Of a stretch of 28,395 nt of DNA, positions 18,003 through 25,873 are shown one piece after another (the first letter of the stretch is position 1; every line of letters starts with the position of its first letter). The stretch comes from Sanchytrium tribonematis (taxonomy: Eukaryota > Sanchytriomycota > Sanchytriomycetes > Sanchytriales > Sanchytriaceae), in contig JADGIG010000057.1 in the NCBI GenBank assembly GCA_018985235.1, forward strand, positions 1 through 28,395. Direction: 5' to 3'. The position numbers and the translations under genes were made by a program. The notes beneath the pieces are model-generated. The model saw nothing but the letters and a program-made list of their open reading frames with translations. It did not search any database and was not told the DNA's origin.

Positions 18003-19124
18003 TTGCCGCTGGCTGAGAAGTTTTTCCCTATTTAAAAAGTAGTCTGATGGAATAGAGGAAATGATTGGAATGAGTCTTTTTTGTTTTGGCAAAGCCAAAT
18101 TCACACTTATTTCTGTAGCTGAATAACTCTCAAACTCTTGTTTTTTTGTCGCAACTGAATTCCAAATTGAATGGCGCTTCATAAATAATGATAAATTGTT
18201 GGATCGCCTTAAAAAATTAGAAATTTTTCCCATAAAAGTTGATATTCCCTCAACATTTCTACTATACTTCGGATAAAGGTGTTGACTCTGAGGTGAGATG
18301 TTTTCTTGATAGTCAGTAGCTAATAGATCCAAATAAGCGGAAACTTTATAAATACCTTCTAATACGAAGTCGTAAAATTTTTGATTTGATAAAAGTCCTT
18401 TGAAATGTTCAAATTGGCTGCTTAAAACAAAATTTTCGCTTCTCTGCGATCTACACTTTTTAATAATAACGTTATAAATAAAAAATGATCTCTTTAAGAA
18501 AATATCAATCTCATCCTGGCTTATTTCTTCTCCGGTGGCTATGTAATTACAATTAATATTCTCTATTTGATTCATCAATTTCCACAAAGTAACATAAACT
18601 TTAAATACTCCGGGTGCTCTTAAGTGCTTTTCATCTAATGTAAATACATCTTGAGGCTTCGTAGAAGATAATCCAACATCAACTTCAAAGTTAAATGCAA
18701 CTTCTGTCCTAAGTAATTTGCGATTTTTGATCAAATAGTCAAAGAAAGAATATGCGTCAGATGGTCTTAAATTATCAAAATAATCAATTACATAAACGCT
18801 TTGCTTCACTCTGCTAGTAATTGCATATTCTTCAGACTTTGTATATATAAATCTTATCAACTCTAATAATTCTACTATTCCTGGATCTTCATTATTTTCT
18901 TTCATTAAATTTAAAGCGCTGTCTGAGATAGCTTGGTATTTCTTCTCGTCCACTATGTCTATAAAATCAGGTTCGCAAAGAATTTGCAATAGCTCCTTTC
19001 TCTTTGACGGCCATATGGAATAAAGGTAAAATATCTGGTCAGTATGTCGAATATCACTGGTAAGTATATTTTTCAGGTCCATATCATTGCGAATAGCTTC
19101 GATTAGTGAATTTTGATCATTCAT
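17994..19124 (-). CDS. Helical protein, possibly THO complex subunit 1 (Hpr1/THOC1)-like
   Basis: 376 aa from the ATG at 19124; the frame continues upstream to 19238 but that part overlaps the hydratase start on the other strand and shows no family features. Mostly helical. Parts recall THOC1/Hpr1, the mRNA-export THO subunit: VFKVYVTLWKLMNQIENI near 203-220, FEHFKGLLSNQKFYDFVLEGIYKVSAYLDLL near 262-292 and a later helix-plus-WNSV segment in the position of the WNSWK motif. The match is weak and made by eye, so function is tentative. Only 30 nt separate this ATG from the divergent hydratase ATG, and its 3' end overlaps the orphan gene by 9 nt. Confidence 0.75.
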   Translation of the reverse strand: MNDQNSLIEAIRNDMDLKNILTSDIRHTDQIFYLYSIWPSKRKELLQILCEPDFIDIVDEKKYQAISDSALNLMKENNEDPGIVELLELIRFIYTKSEEYAITSRVKQSVYVIDYFDNLRPSDAYSFFDYLIKNRKLLRTEVAFNFEVDVGLSSTKPQDVFTLDEKHLRAPGVFKVYVTLWKLMNQIENINCNYIATGEEISQDEIDIFLKRSFFIYNVIIKKCRSQRSENFVLSSQFEHFKGLLSNQKFYDFVLEGIYKVSAYLDLLATDYQENISPQSQHLYPKYSRNVEGISTFMGKISNFLRRSNNLSLFMKRHSIWNSVATKKQEFESYSATEISVNLALPKQKRLIPIISSIPSDYFLNREKLLSQRQSD

Positions 19125-19154
19125 TGTTTTCAAAATCCCCGTTTGTGTAAAGTT

Positions 19155-19971
19155 ATGTTCCGCTCCAAGACATTGCTTTCCAGCTGGGAGTACATTCAAA
19201 CAAAATCTGTAAACAAAGTCGGTGTTGTAACTTTGCATCGCCCAAAAGCGCTAAATGCTTTGTGTACTCCACTTTTTAACGAATTGATCAAAAGCTTGCG
19301 AGATTTTGACCATGATCCAAATATTGGAAGTATCGTATTGACAGGAAGCAAAAAAGCCTTTGCAGCTGGTGCAGATATTAAAGAAATGAAGGATACGAAT
19401 GGCATTCAAAATTACAAATCCGATTTTCTTGGCTTTTGGCAAGATATAGGTATTCTCAATTCATTTAGCAAAAATTAGGAAACCGATTATTTCAGCGGTT
19501 AATGGATATTGTCTGGGCGGTGGTTGTGAATTAGCGCAACTCACAGATATCATATATGCTGGAGATTCTGCTATGTTTGGTCAACCTGAAATTAAACTAG
19601 GTACAATTCCAGGCGCAGGAGGTACCCAGAGACTCACAAGAGCTATTGGAAAGTATAAAGCTATGGAGTTGGTACTCACTGGCAGAATGATGAATGCACA
19701 AGAAGCATACCAAGCCGGATTAGTTGCAAGAGTATTTAAATCGGATGAATTATTTGACAAGACTATGGAACTTGCTCAAGAGATTGCCAGCTTTTCAAAG
19801 CCTGTTACAATGATGGCAAAAGAAAGTGTCAATAAGGCCTTTGAAACCACACTGACTGAGGGATTAATTTTTGAACGCAGATTATTTCACTCTACCTTTT
19901 CCACTGAGGACCAGAAAGAAGGAATGGCCGCGTTTGCTGAAAAACGAAAGCCCCATTTTAAAGATCAATAA
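19155..19971 (+). CDS. Enoyl-CoA hydratase, probably mitochondrial (ECHS1 type)
   Basis: Two exons, 19155-19449 and 19469-19971, give 265 aa. Hydrates 2-enoyl-CoA to 3-hydroxyacyl-CoA in fatty-acid and branched amino-acid breakdown. AAGADIKEM (70-78) and LGGGCE form the oxyanion hole; the two catalytic glutamates are Glu119 (GGGCEL) and Glu139 (GQPEI), the correct 20 residues apart, followed by [10 protein letters not shown]. The C-terminus [12 protein letters not shown] is typical. The frame is open from a TTG at 19113; the first ATG (19155) gives [15 protein letters not shown], a short basic hydroxylated lead that may be a mitochondrial presequence. AATAAA (19970-19975) overlaps the stop. 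Confidence 0.95.
19450..19468 (+). other. Ultra-short intron, 19 nt, GT-AG, phase 1 (enoyl-CoA hydratase)
   Basis: Sequence gtattctcaattcatttag. Splicing gives [23 protein letters not shown], the conserved core of crotonases, whereas retention reads 11 unrelated codons to a stop. Branch-like TTCAT with A at -6; TAG end. Confidence 0.96.
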
Positions 19972-20015
19972 TAAACTTCATTATTGAATTTGGGAAAAGG
20001 GAAACACCAGGAGAA

Positions 20016-21884
20016 ATGCTAACAGACAAAGTTGGCGAACTCGTAAAATTGGTTAATACGGCGACATTTCCACCCAATTTAAAAATTAATGAGCTTATTT
20101 TGGCGATAGTCAGTAAGGTTCAGCAGAGATTAAATCTAGAAAAAACGGATTTCAGGGAAAAATCTTTTTCCTCGAAATTCCCATTCACTGATATTTTAGA
20201 CGAGCTTCTATTACTACATTTAAAAAAAGATCTCAAACGCAATAACTATCACTTTATTCCAAAATTGACTCATAAATACAATGCAAGAACTGAATGGCTT
20301 GCTCCTATTTCATCCGACTCTAAGCAAAGGTATCCACATCCCTACAGGTTCGAAATTCAAAATATTAAATATCCAGAATTCAACATAGTGGAAGTAATAA
20401 AAAGTGGACCCATGGGAGATTCTCAATATATAAATAGGAAGAGTCAAGTAGAAAAGTTGCTTGAAGATCTGAAGAAGGTCGATGAAATTGCTATTGATTT
20501 GGAGCACCATAGCGACGAAAGTTATTTAGGCTTGACTTGTCTTATGCAAATATCTACGAGATCAGCAGATTACATTGTAGATACAATTGAACTCCGAGAC
20601 GATTTGCAGATATTAAACGAGGTTTTCACAGACCCAAAAGTCACTAAAGTATTGCATGGAGCAGCTAGTGATATTATATGGCTTCAAAGAGATCTTGGCT
20701 TGTATATTGTGAATTTATTTGACTCCTTTCATGCATGTAAGCTATTGAATTTTCCAAAAAGATCGCTGAGTTATCTCTTAAAATTCTATTGCAACTATAA
20801 TACCGATAAATCATATCAACGTGCGGACTGGAGAACCCGTCCACTTCCTGCTAAGATGCTCTCTTACGCGCAATCTGACACTCATTTTCTACTGGAAATA
20901 TACGATCGCCTTAAGAATGCTCTCATAGAAAAGTCTTTGCTAAAGGAATGCCTCAAGCAGTCTGAAAGCACCTCTTTAACTGAATTCTACATTGAAGAAT
21001 ACGACTATGAAAATGGACTAAACTGTGGTTGGAAAAGTGGACTTAACAAATTCACATCCAAGAGTCGAAATGTGAACTTTGCAAACATACATCTATATAA
21101 AGAAATTCATTACTGGAGAGATCGTATAGCACGACAGGTGGATGTCAGTCCGCCCTATTTGATATCAAATTGGATTTTAGAAAATATAGCTGCAGGTTTA
21201 CCAAATAGCATGATCAAACTTAAAGCTTGTTTTAAGAATAAAATGTCTGACTCCGTAAAAAAGCACGTCGATGAGCTTTTTGAAGTTGTCTTGCATGCAT
21301 CTGAGTGTCAGAAATATATTAAAATAGATGCAGAGGTTCCAATCTCTAATTCAATTCCAACACATACAATTTTTACTTCAGCAAATGTAAATGTGAACCC
21401 CAAAGCTTACCAACTAAAAAGCGATTCATCAATTAAAACGATTGATTTTGAACATTTTAAGAAAATCACTCCATCGAAAGTAATGGACTCCATTATCGAA
21501 GATTATAGATCCAGCACGTGCAATCAGGAAAAATCAGACTTAAAGAAGCCCAACCTAAGCAAAATCGCATCCGGTGAGCCAAGTATGGGCGCATTGGATG
21601 ATATTATTTCATTGAACTCAGAGAAAGATTTAAAAAGAAAGAGCGAGACTAGTTTGAAAACGAAAATTGATCCATTCAGCAAATTGGAGGTGCTTGATGT
21701 CAAACGACAAAAAACTTCAAACAATAAGAAATCTAAACGGTCTAAACTCATAAGTACAAATCAAGTTCAAATAATTACGGAGAAAGATCCCAATCCAATT
21801 GAAATTAATAACAAAAAGCCGAAAATTAAAAAGAGAAAGTATATGGGCAAGGACGAAAAGCAAAAAATATTTAAAAGTAAATAA
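20016..21884 (+). CDS. RRP6: Exosome 3'-5' exoribonuclease Rrp6/EXOSC10
   Basis: 622 aa. Nuclear exosome-associated DEDD-y nuclease that trims rRNA, snoRNA and other nuclear RNAs. The N-terminal ~90 residues fit the PMC2NT domain that binds the Rrp47/C1D partner. The exonuclease residues are all present: Asp161 and Glu163 (AIDLEHH), Asp219 (HGAASDIIWLQRD), Tyr284 and Asp288 (YAQSD). An HRDC domain follows at about 365-430 (LYKEIHYWRDRIARQVDVSPPYLISNW). The last ~60 residues are highly basic (KKPKIKKRKYMG), as expected for a nuclear RNA-binding tail. It converges on the BuGZ-like gene with 1 nt between stops; AATAAA (21880-21885) overlaps the stop. Confidence 0.94.
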   Translation: MLTDKVGELVKLVNTATFPPNLKINELILAIVSKVQQRLNLEKTDFREKSFSSKFPFTDILDELLLLHLKKDLKRNNYHFIPKLTHKYNARTEWLAPISSDSKQRYPHPYRFEIQNIKYPEFNIVEVIKSGPMGDSQYINRKSQVEKLLEDLKKVDEIAIDLEHHSDESYLGLTCLMQISTRSADYIVDTIELRDDLQILNEVFTDPKVTKVLHGAASDIIWLQRDLGLYIVNLFDSFHACKLLNFPKRSLSYLLKFYCNYNTDKSYQRADWRTRPLPAKMLSYAQSDTHFLLEIYDRLKNALIEKSLLKECLKQSESTSLTEFYIEEYDYENGLNCGWKSGLNKFTSKSRNVNFANIHLYKEIHYWRDRIARQVDVSPPYLISNWILENIAAGLPNSMIKLKACFKNKMSDSVKKHVDELFEVVLHASECQKYIKIDAEVPISNSIPTHTIFTSANVNVNPKAYQLKSDSSIKTIDFEHFKKITPSKVMDSIIEDYRSSTCNQEKSDLKKPNLSKIASGEPSMGALDDIISLNSEKDLKRKSETSLKTKIDPFSKLEVLDVKRQKTSNNKKSKRSKLISTNQVQIITEKDPNPIEINNKKPKIKKRKYMGKDEKQKIFKSK

Positions 21885-21885
21885 A

Positions 21886-22500
21886 CTATTTACTCGACAA
21901 GTACGCTCGGAATTTAACATCTTCATAGATGTTTTCAGGGTTCGCAATTATGAGGAAAGCTGTTTCACTGAGCTTCGGCTGTTGGTAAGGAATTTTTTCC
22001 AAGTCAAAAACTTTTTTTCTAATGGGTGTCTCGACCTCTTTCACTTCAGGAGATTTCTCATCAACTTCTTCTTTTACTTCATTAGTAGGAGATACAACAG
22101 GTGCTGCAGTCGGGTATTGATAGTACTGCGCGTAGTACTGCATATAAGGCGACTGAACAATCTTTCTTTTCTTGATAGCTGGACGGATCGGCTCTGCAAA
22201 TCCCAATGGTAGGTCCATATTTCGTTGATTCGCCCTTTTCTCAATTAAAGCAAATGGCACACCTTCTAAACCATGAATTTCCAAATCAGTTTTACACCTA
22301 TCTGGGAGAGAAAATGGAACACTGGTCATCTCTCGTTTATGGACACTCAAATAATGTAGAGACAATGCAGTAGCTGTATTTAGTCTTTTTTGACACTCTT
22401 GACACTTAAAATGTTTGGCTCTTTGGTGTTGAATTAATATTTTCTCATCCGTAAAATCCCGATCGCAATAATAGCAAAAAGGCGGCATGTTTCCTTTCAT
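21886..22500 (-). CDS. BuGZ/ZNF207-like C2H2 zinc-finger protein
   Basis: 204 aa. Two adjacent C2H2 fingers at the N-terminus (C9, C12, H25, H30 and C33, C36, H49, H54) with the family wording CYYCDRDFTDEKILIQHQRAKHFKC, then VHKREMTSVPFSLPDRCKTDLEIHGLEGVP. This is the hallmark of ZNF207/BuGZ, which in animals binds Bub3 and microtubules and also splicing factors. The rest is basic and low-complexity with a Tyr/Gln-rich patch (SPYMQYYAQYYQYP). A clear GLEBS Bub3-binding motif was not seen, so the kinetochore role is not supported here; a splicing role is possible. Its ATG lies 24 nt beyond the stop of the upstream dioxygenase gene on the same strand. Confidence 0.88.
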   Translation of the reverse strand: MKGNMPPFCYYCDRDFTDEKILIQHQRAKHFKCQECQKRLNTATALSLHYLSVHKREMTSVPFSLPDRCKTDLEIHGLEGVPFALIEKRANQRNMDLPLGFAEPIRPAIKKRKIVQSPYMQYYAQYYQYPTAAPVVSPTNEVKEEVDEKSPEVKEVETPIRKKVFDLEKIPYQQPKLSETAFLIIANPENIYEDVKFRAYLSSK

Positions 22501-22524
22501 TTTGATGTTTCAGTGGAGAAATAT

Positions 22525-23046
22525 TTATTTTTGTTCTAGTTCTTTGAGATATTGCTTTCGAATGGGTAGATTTTCGGAATCGGGTGATCTATTGTGCGGG
22601 ATCCACTTAGGATTTAATTCAAATAATCGTAGAGCTTTGATGTATAGATTCTCATCAATTGTAAAACGATGATAAATACCAGCTGGAATAATTATAAAAT
22701 CTCCCTTTTCAACCATAATTCGAATCCATTTATCACCACTTTTAACGTCGCGTACATCGAAATATCCTTTTCCTTCAATGATAAATCGGATTTCAGCATC
22801 TTCGTGCAGGTGTTCTTCAAAAAACTTGTTCATCATTTCTTTCGGGGTCTTATCAGTCAAATGGACGATATCGTGGGCAGGGTAGATGTCAAGATATTCA
22901 TTAATCATCTCATTCACCACATCAGGCGTCATCTCAAATTTTTTGCACTTTATACCAAGTGCAGTTAAATGATCCATAGAAACGTCTTCACCTTTATGAG
23001 GCATAGTAAACGGCTCGTCGCTGTTTAAGAACTCGTATGCTATCAT
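22525..23046 (-). CDS. ADI1: Acireductone dioxygenase (ARD), methionine salvage
   Basis: 173 aa, normal family length. Oxidises acireductone to formate and the keto acid precursor of methionine; the metal (Fe or Ni) decides the product. The cupin metal ligands are all present: His79, His81, Glu85 ([16 protein letters not shown]) and His126 (PAGIYHRFT). The C-terminal block [14 protein letters not shown] is typical. No presequence, so cytosolic or nuclear. AATAAA (22524-22529) overlaps the TAA stop. The 217-nt spacer to the divergent phosphatase gene is the longest intergenic region in the window. Confidence 0.95.
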   Translation of the reverse strand: MIAYEFLNSDEPFTMPHKGEDVSMDHLTALGIKCKKFEMTPDVVNEMINEYLDIYPAHDIVHLTDKTPKEMMNKFFEEHLHEDAEIRFIIEGKGYFDVRDVKSGDKWIRIMVEKGDFIIIPAGIYHRFTIDENLYIKALRLFELNPKWIPHNRSPDSENLPIRKQYLKELEQK

Positions 23047-23263
23047 GAGTTGTTTCCCCCTTGCACCTTCTGATCTATCATGGGGATTATCAGTTGACTG
23101 GGCAAGTAGTCGTAATTTTTAAAACTTGAAAGATTTCTATTTTTGTCAATCTATTTACTTTGTGAAACCGCAAAAGTCATCCATCATTTGCGTCCAACCC
23201 GTGTGACTAAATTTTGTGACTGAAACATTTTTTTTACGTCAGAAAACATTTTCGAGGTTTATT
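23047..23263. promoter_or_regulatory. Divergent intergenic region between ADI1 and the CTD-type phosphatase gene
   Basis: 217 nt, the longest spacer here. It holds a TTACGTCA element (23234-23241), a match to the CRE/ATF-type bZIP site, 22 nt before the phosphatase ATG. No RNA gene, repeat or coding frame was recognised. Promoter function is inferred from position. Confidence 0.4.
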
Positions 23264-23920
23264 ATGTTATCAAGTATAGTGCAAAATATATGCAATTGCT
23301 TTGGTACTGCTAAGGTTCAAGAAACAAAATTAATCACCCAACAAACTGAAGCGCATGTAGATCAAAAACAAATTATTCGAAGTCAACAATTGCTCTTACC
23401 TTCTGCCACTTCGAATAAGAAAACCTTAATTATTGATTTAGATGAGACTCTTGTACACGCTTCATTTTCACCCATTGATAACCCAGATATAATAGTAGAA
23501 GTGGAGCTTGATAAAATTACCCACCAAGTTTATGTTTTATTGCGGCCGTATGCTCGCGAATTTATAATTGAAATGGCCAAATTATACGAGCTGGTTATAT
23601 TTACTGCTAGCTTATCCAAATATGCAGACCCCGTAGTTGATTTCATTGATACGATGCAGCTTATTAATTATCGACTTTATCGACATCATTGCACGTACCA
23701 CAATGGAATTTATGTCAAGGACTTGGCTCAGTTGAATAGGAGTTTGGAAAAGGTCATCATTATTGACAATTCGCCAGCAAGTTATGCCTTCCATCCTAGT
23801 AATGCTATTGGAGTTACGAGCTGGTTCTCTGATAAATCTGATACCGAACTGAAGCAATTAACTACGCTGCTTAAGGATTTATCTAATGTGAACGATGTGA
23901 GAACAATTTTGAAAAAATAA
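23264..23920 (+). CDS. FCP1/SCP-type HAD phosphatase (Psr1/CTDSP-like)
   Basis: 218 aa. Phosphatase of the C-terminal-domain small phosphatase group. The catalytic motif DLDET (Asp58, Asp60) in LIIDLDETLVH is followed by RPYAREFI, VIFTASLSKYADPVVDFID, RLYRHHC and VIIIDNSPASYAFHPSNAIGV, the standard order for the family. Cys10 and Cys12 near the N-terminus (NICNCFG) resemble the palmitoylated lead of yeast Psr1/2, which sit at the plasma membrane; this is inference. The frame is open from a GTG at 23216, but the first ATG is 23264. The substrate could be phosphoserine in RNA polymerase II or another protein. AATAAA (23916-23921) overlaps the stop. Confidence 0.92.
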   Translation: MLSSIVQNICNCFGTAKVQETKLITQQTEAHVDQKQIIRSQQLLLPSATSNKKTLIIDLDETLVHASFSPIDNPDIIVEVELDKITHQVYVLLRPYAREFIIEMAKLYELVIFTASLSKYADPVVDFIDTMQLINYRLYRHHCTYHNGIYVKDLAQLNRSLEKVIIIDNSPASYAFHPSNAIGVTSWFSDKSDTELKQLTTLLKDLSNVNDVRTILKK

Positions 23921-23951
23921 ACATATTCTTGTATAATTTTAAAACTTGGAG

Positions 23952-24266
23952 ATGCTTTGTCTGAATAACAAGTTGATTCGAGGCGAAGGGATATGTGATA
24001 AAAAAGGTTTGTATAACGGGGACGCTCTTTATTCTAATAACCCGCGCAAGGTACAATTATACATTTTAGACGATGAGTTGTTATATGCTGATTCCATTAA
24101 TATTGATGGTCAAATTGAAGAAGTACATCCACTTTTGGCCCCTTTGCCAAGACTATTTAATCCACAGCCTAACAAGGAACAAAGCGGCGGTATAAAATGG
24201 TACTGGTGGCTACTGTTGGGATGGTTTGTGCTCAATATTTTGGGAGGAGCATCGGCTGCCAAATAA
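23952..24266 (+). CDS. Small tail-anchored membrane protein of unknown function
   Basis: 104 aa from the first ATG; a TTG six bases earlier is disregarded, and an in-frame stop just upstream of it rules out a longer N-terminus. The N-terminal 75 residues are hydrophilic (KVQLYILDDELLYADSINIDGQIEEVHP), followed by PLLAPLPRLF and a single membrane segment, KWYWWLLLGWFVLNILGGA, ending SAAK. With no signal peptide it should be tail-anchored with its N-terminus in the cytosol. The proline-rich lead and WYWW helix faintly recall the C-terminus of EMC10, but the lumenal domain of that family is absent. It lies 31 nt after the phosphatase stop; AATAAA (24262-24267) overlaps its own stop. Confidence 0.72.
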   Translation: MLCLNNKLIRGEGICDKKGLYNGDALYSNNPRKVQLYILDDELLYADSINIDGQIEEVHPLLAPLPRLFNPQPNKEQSGGIKWYWWLLLGWFVLNILGGASAAK

Positions 24267-24308
24267 ATTTCCCACAAATTTAAAATCAAACTTTTGTGGC
24301 TTGTTTTA

Positions 24309-25796
24309 ATGACTCTTAGTAAACATTTTGTTACTGCTCCTGATATTGAGCGCGCACAAGTTAAGAACCTACAAGCATATCAGTATAAGAAATTATTATC
24401 ACAAATTATTACAGTGTCTTCGTATTCAGTGACATTGCTTGGCTCATTTTACTCAAGAGCCGAGATAGCAAGTGAAAATCTGGGAGAGCTATATAAGAGA
24501 CTTTCCAAGTTAGAACAGGCCCTGCCTAATATTCAAGATAGACTTATTGCCGAGCCATTTCATTTGGGCGAAGCCGAAAAACCACAACCTACGCTGATTA
24601 GTTCTTCATTCTTAAGTAAAGAATCAAGGCCAATGGAAATGATGGCTGTATATGAAAAATGCAAAAAGCCACCAGAATTACACAAACTGGACCAGTTTAG
24701 AAGTGATGGTAAAACTTGTATGCAGTTTTACTCGAATCCTAACTTTTTTGTTGAGGAATGGAAAAAAGTTATCGAAAAAGAGAACGAGGAAAAGAAGAAG
24801 AAGCGAAAAGAGAAAAAAGCACTTAAAGCTGAGAAAAACAAAAATGTATCCGCTGATGCTAATGAAATGGATCACAGGGTCGTCCCAGCAGCATTGGATG
24901 GTTCGCCTCAGGCAAATATAAGTGTTGAATATGAGAGCGACAAAAACATGAGTCCTGAAAATGACTACGTTATTGTCGAGGCTAACAATGAGCCAGCACC
25001 ATTGCCTGAAGCAGACGAGGAATTTGATCCTGAAAAGTTATTTAGCACTATAGACGATTTGATTCCAGGACTTGCCGGAATAGGGTTGTCTGAATCACCC
25101 GTAGACCCAATTCCTATGATGCAAGCTGCTCCATTCCAACCGCCTCAATTTGGAATGGGTGTACCTCAACCATTTCAAATGCCTCCTCCTGCAGTGGTAA
25201 ATTTAAGACAAACCAGTAATTTACAACGATCATCGCAAGAAAATCTGGTTGCCCCAACCCCTGTTCCGTTTGTTCAGTTAAAGCCTGTGCAAAATATCCC
25301 ACCTCCTCAATTAAATCACGCGCCTGTTGCACCAACATTTAACCCACCTACGTTAAATATACAAAGTCAGCAACTACCTCCCCCACCACAGATGACTCCG
25401 CAACAGATACCCAGACCTCAATCGGGAATTGCTCAGCTACCAAATCAAGTTCCAGCTCCTCAATTTAATAATGCTCCACCTTCACCAATGGCAAACATTG
25501 CCCCCCCTCCCCCTGGACCTCCAGTAGATCTACCGACATCCAAACCATTTGCTCCTCCTGCATTAAGAAAGGTGGAGAAAGTAGAACAGCCAGCCAAACC
25601 ATCAGTTGGACGTGATGGAATGTTGGGAGAAATTAAAACTGGAGCTTTCGCGCTAAAAAAAGTTGCAGCCTCTCAGGCTCCAGCTCCTGTCAAAAAAGAA
25701 GATACTACTGTCGCAGGTATATTGATGCGAAGGGTCGCCTTGGAGATGAGCGATTCGGATGGTGATGATCATGACGATGACGAAGAATGGGACTAA
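24309..25796 (+). CDS. SCAR/WAVE actin nucleation-promoting factor
   Basis: 495 aa. Activates Arp2/3 to build branched actin downstream of Rac. The N-terminal SCAR homology domain (about 1-150) ends with YEKCKKPPELHKLDQFRSDGK and QFYSNPNFFVEEWKK, diagnostic for SCAR/WAVE. A basic patch (EKKKKRKEKKALKAEK) is followed by a linker and a Pro-rich region (about 270-425). The C-terminal output region is complete: WH2 actin-binding motif MLGEIKTGAFALKKV (438-452), central helix VAGILMRRVALE (468-479), and an acidic end with Trp494 (DDDEEWD). The open frame begins at a TTG; the first ATG (24309) is used. AATAAA (25802-25807) lies 5 nt after the stop. Confidence 0.94.
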   Translation: MTLSKHFVTAPDIERAQVKNLQAYQYKKLLSQIITVSSYSVTLLGSFYSRAEIASENLGELYKRLSKLEQALPNIQDRLIAEPFHLGEAEKPQPTLISSSFLSKESRPMEMMAVYEKCKKPPELHKLDQFRSDGKTCMQFYSNPNFFVEEWKKVIEKENEEKKKKRKEKKALKAEKNKNVSADANEMDHRVVPAALDGSPQANISVEYESDKNMSPENDYVIVEANNEPAPLPEADEEFDPEKLFSTIDDLIPGLAGIGLSESPVDPIPMMQAAPFQPPQFGMGVPQPFQMPPPAVVNLRQTSNLQRSSQENLVAPTPVPFVQLKPVQNIPPPQLNHAPVAPTFNPPTLNIQSQQLPPPPQMTPQQIPRPQSGIAQLPNQVPAPQFNNAPPSPMANIAPPPPGPPVDLPTSKPFAPPALRKVEKVEQPAKPSVGRDGMLGEIKTGAFALKKVAASQAPAPVKKEDTTVAGILMRRVALEMSDSDGDDHDDDEEWD

Positions 25797-25834
25797 GAAA
25801 CAATAAATTCTAAATATAATTTAATAACTTCGTA

Positions 25835-25856
25835 CAAGAAATTTCGAAATTTCTTG
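25835..25856. promoter_or_regulatory. 22-bp perfect palindrome upstream of CCT3
   Basis: Core AAGAAATTTCGAAATTTCTT (25836-25855), flanked by C and G that extend the symmetry to 22 bp. It is 17 nt before the CCT3 ATG. It contains GAA and TTC triplets in alternating orientation like a heat-shock element, although the middle pair is spaced 3 rather than 5 bp centre to centre. Two copies of GAAATTTC sit head to tail. A role in heat-shock control of this chaperonin subunit is inference. Confidence 0.5.
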
Positions 25857-25873
25857 GTTAGAAACTCGGAGAA

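Noticed and set aside
17994-19238. N-terminal extension of the THO1-like frame to 19238
   Set aside because: It overlaps the start of enoyl-CoA hydratase on the other strand and shows no family features; the ATG at 19124 is preferred.
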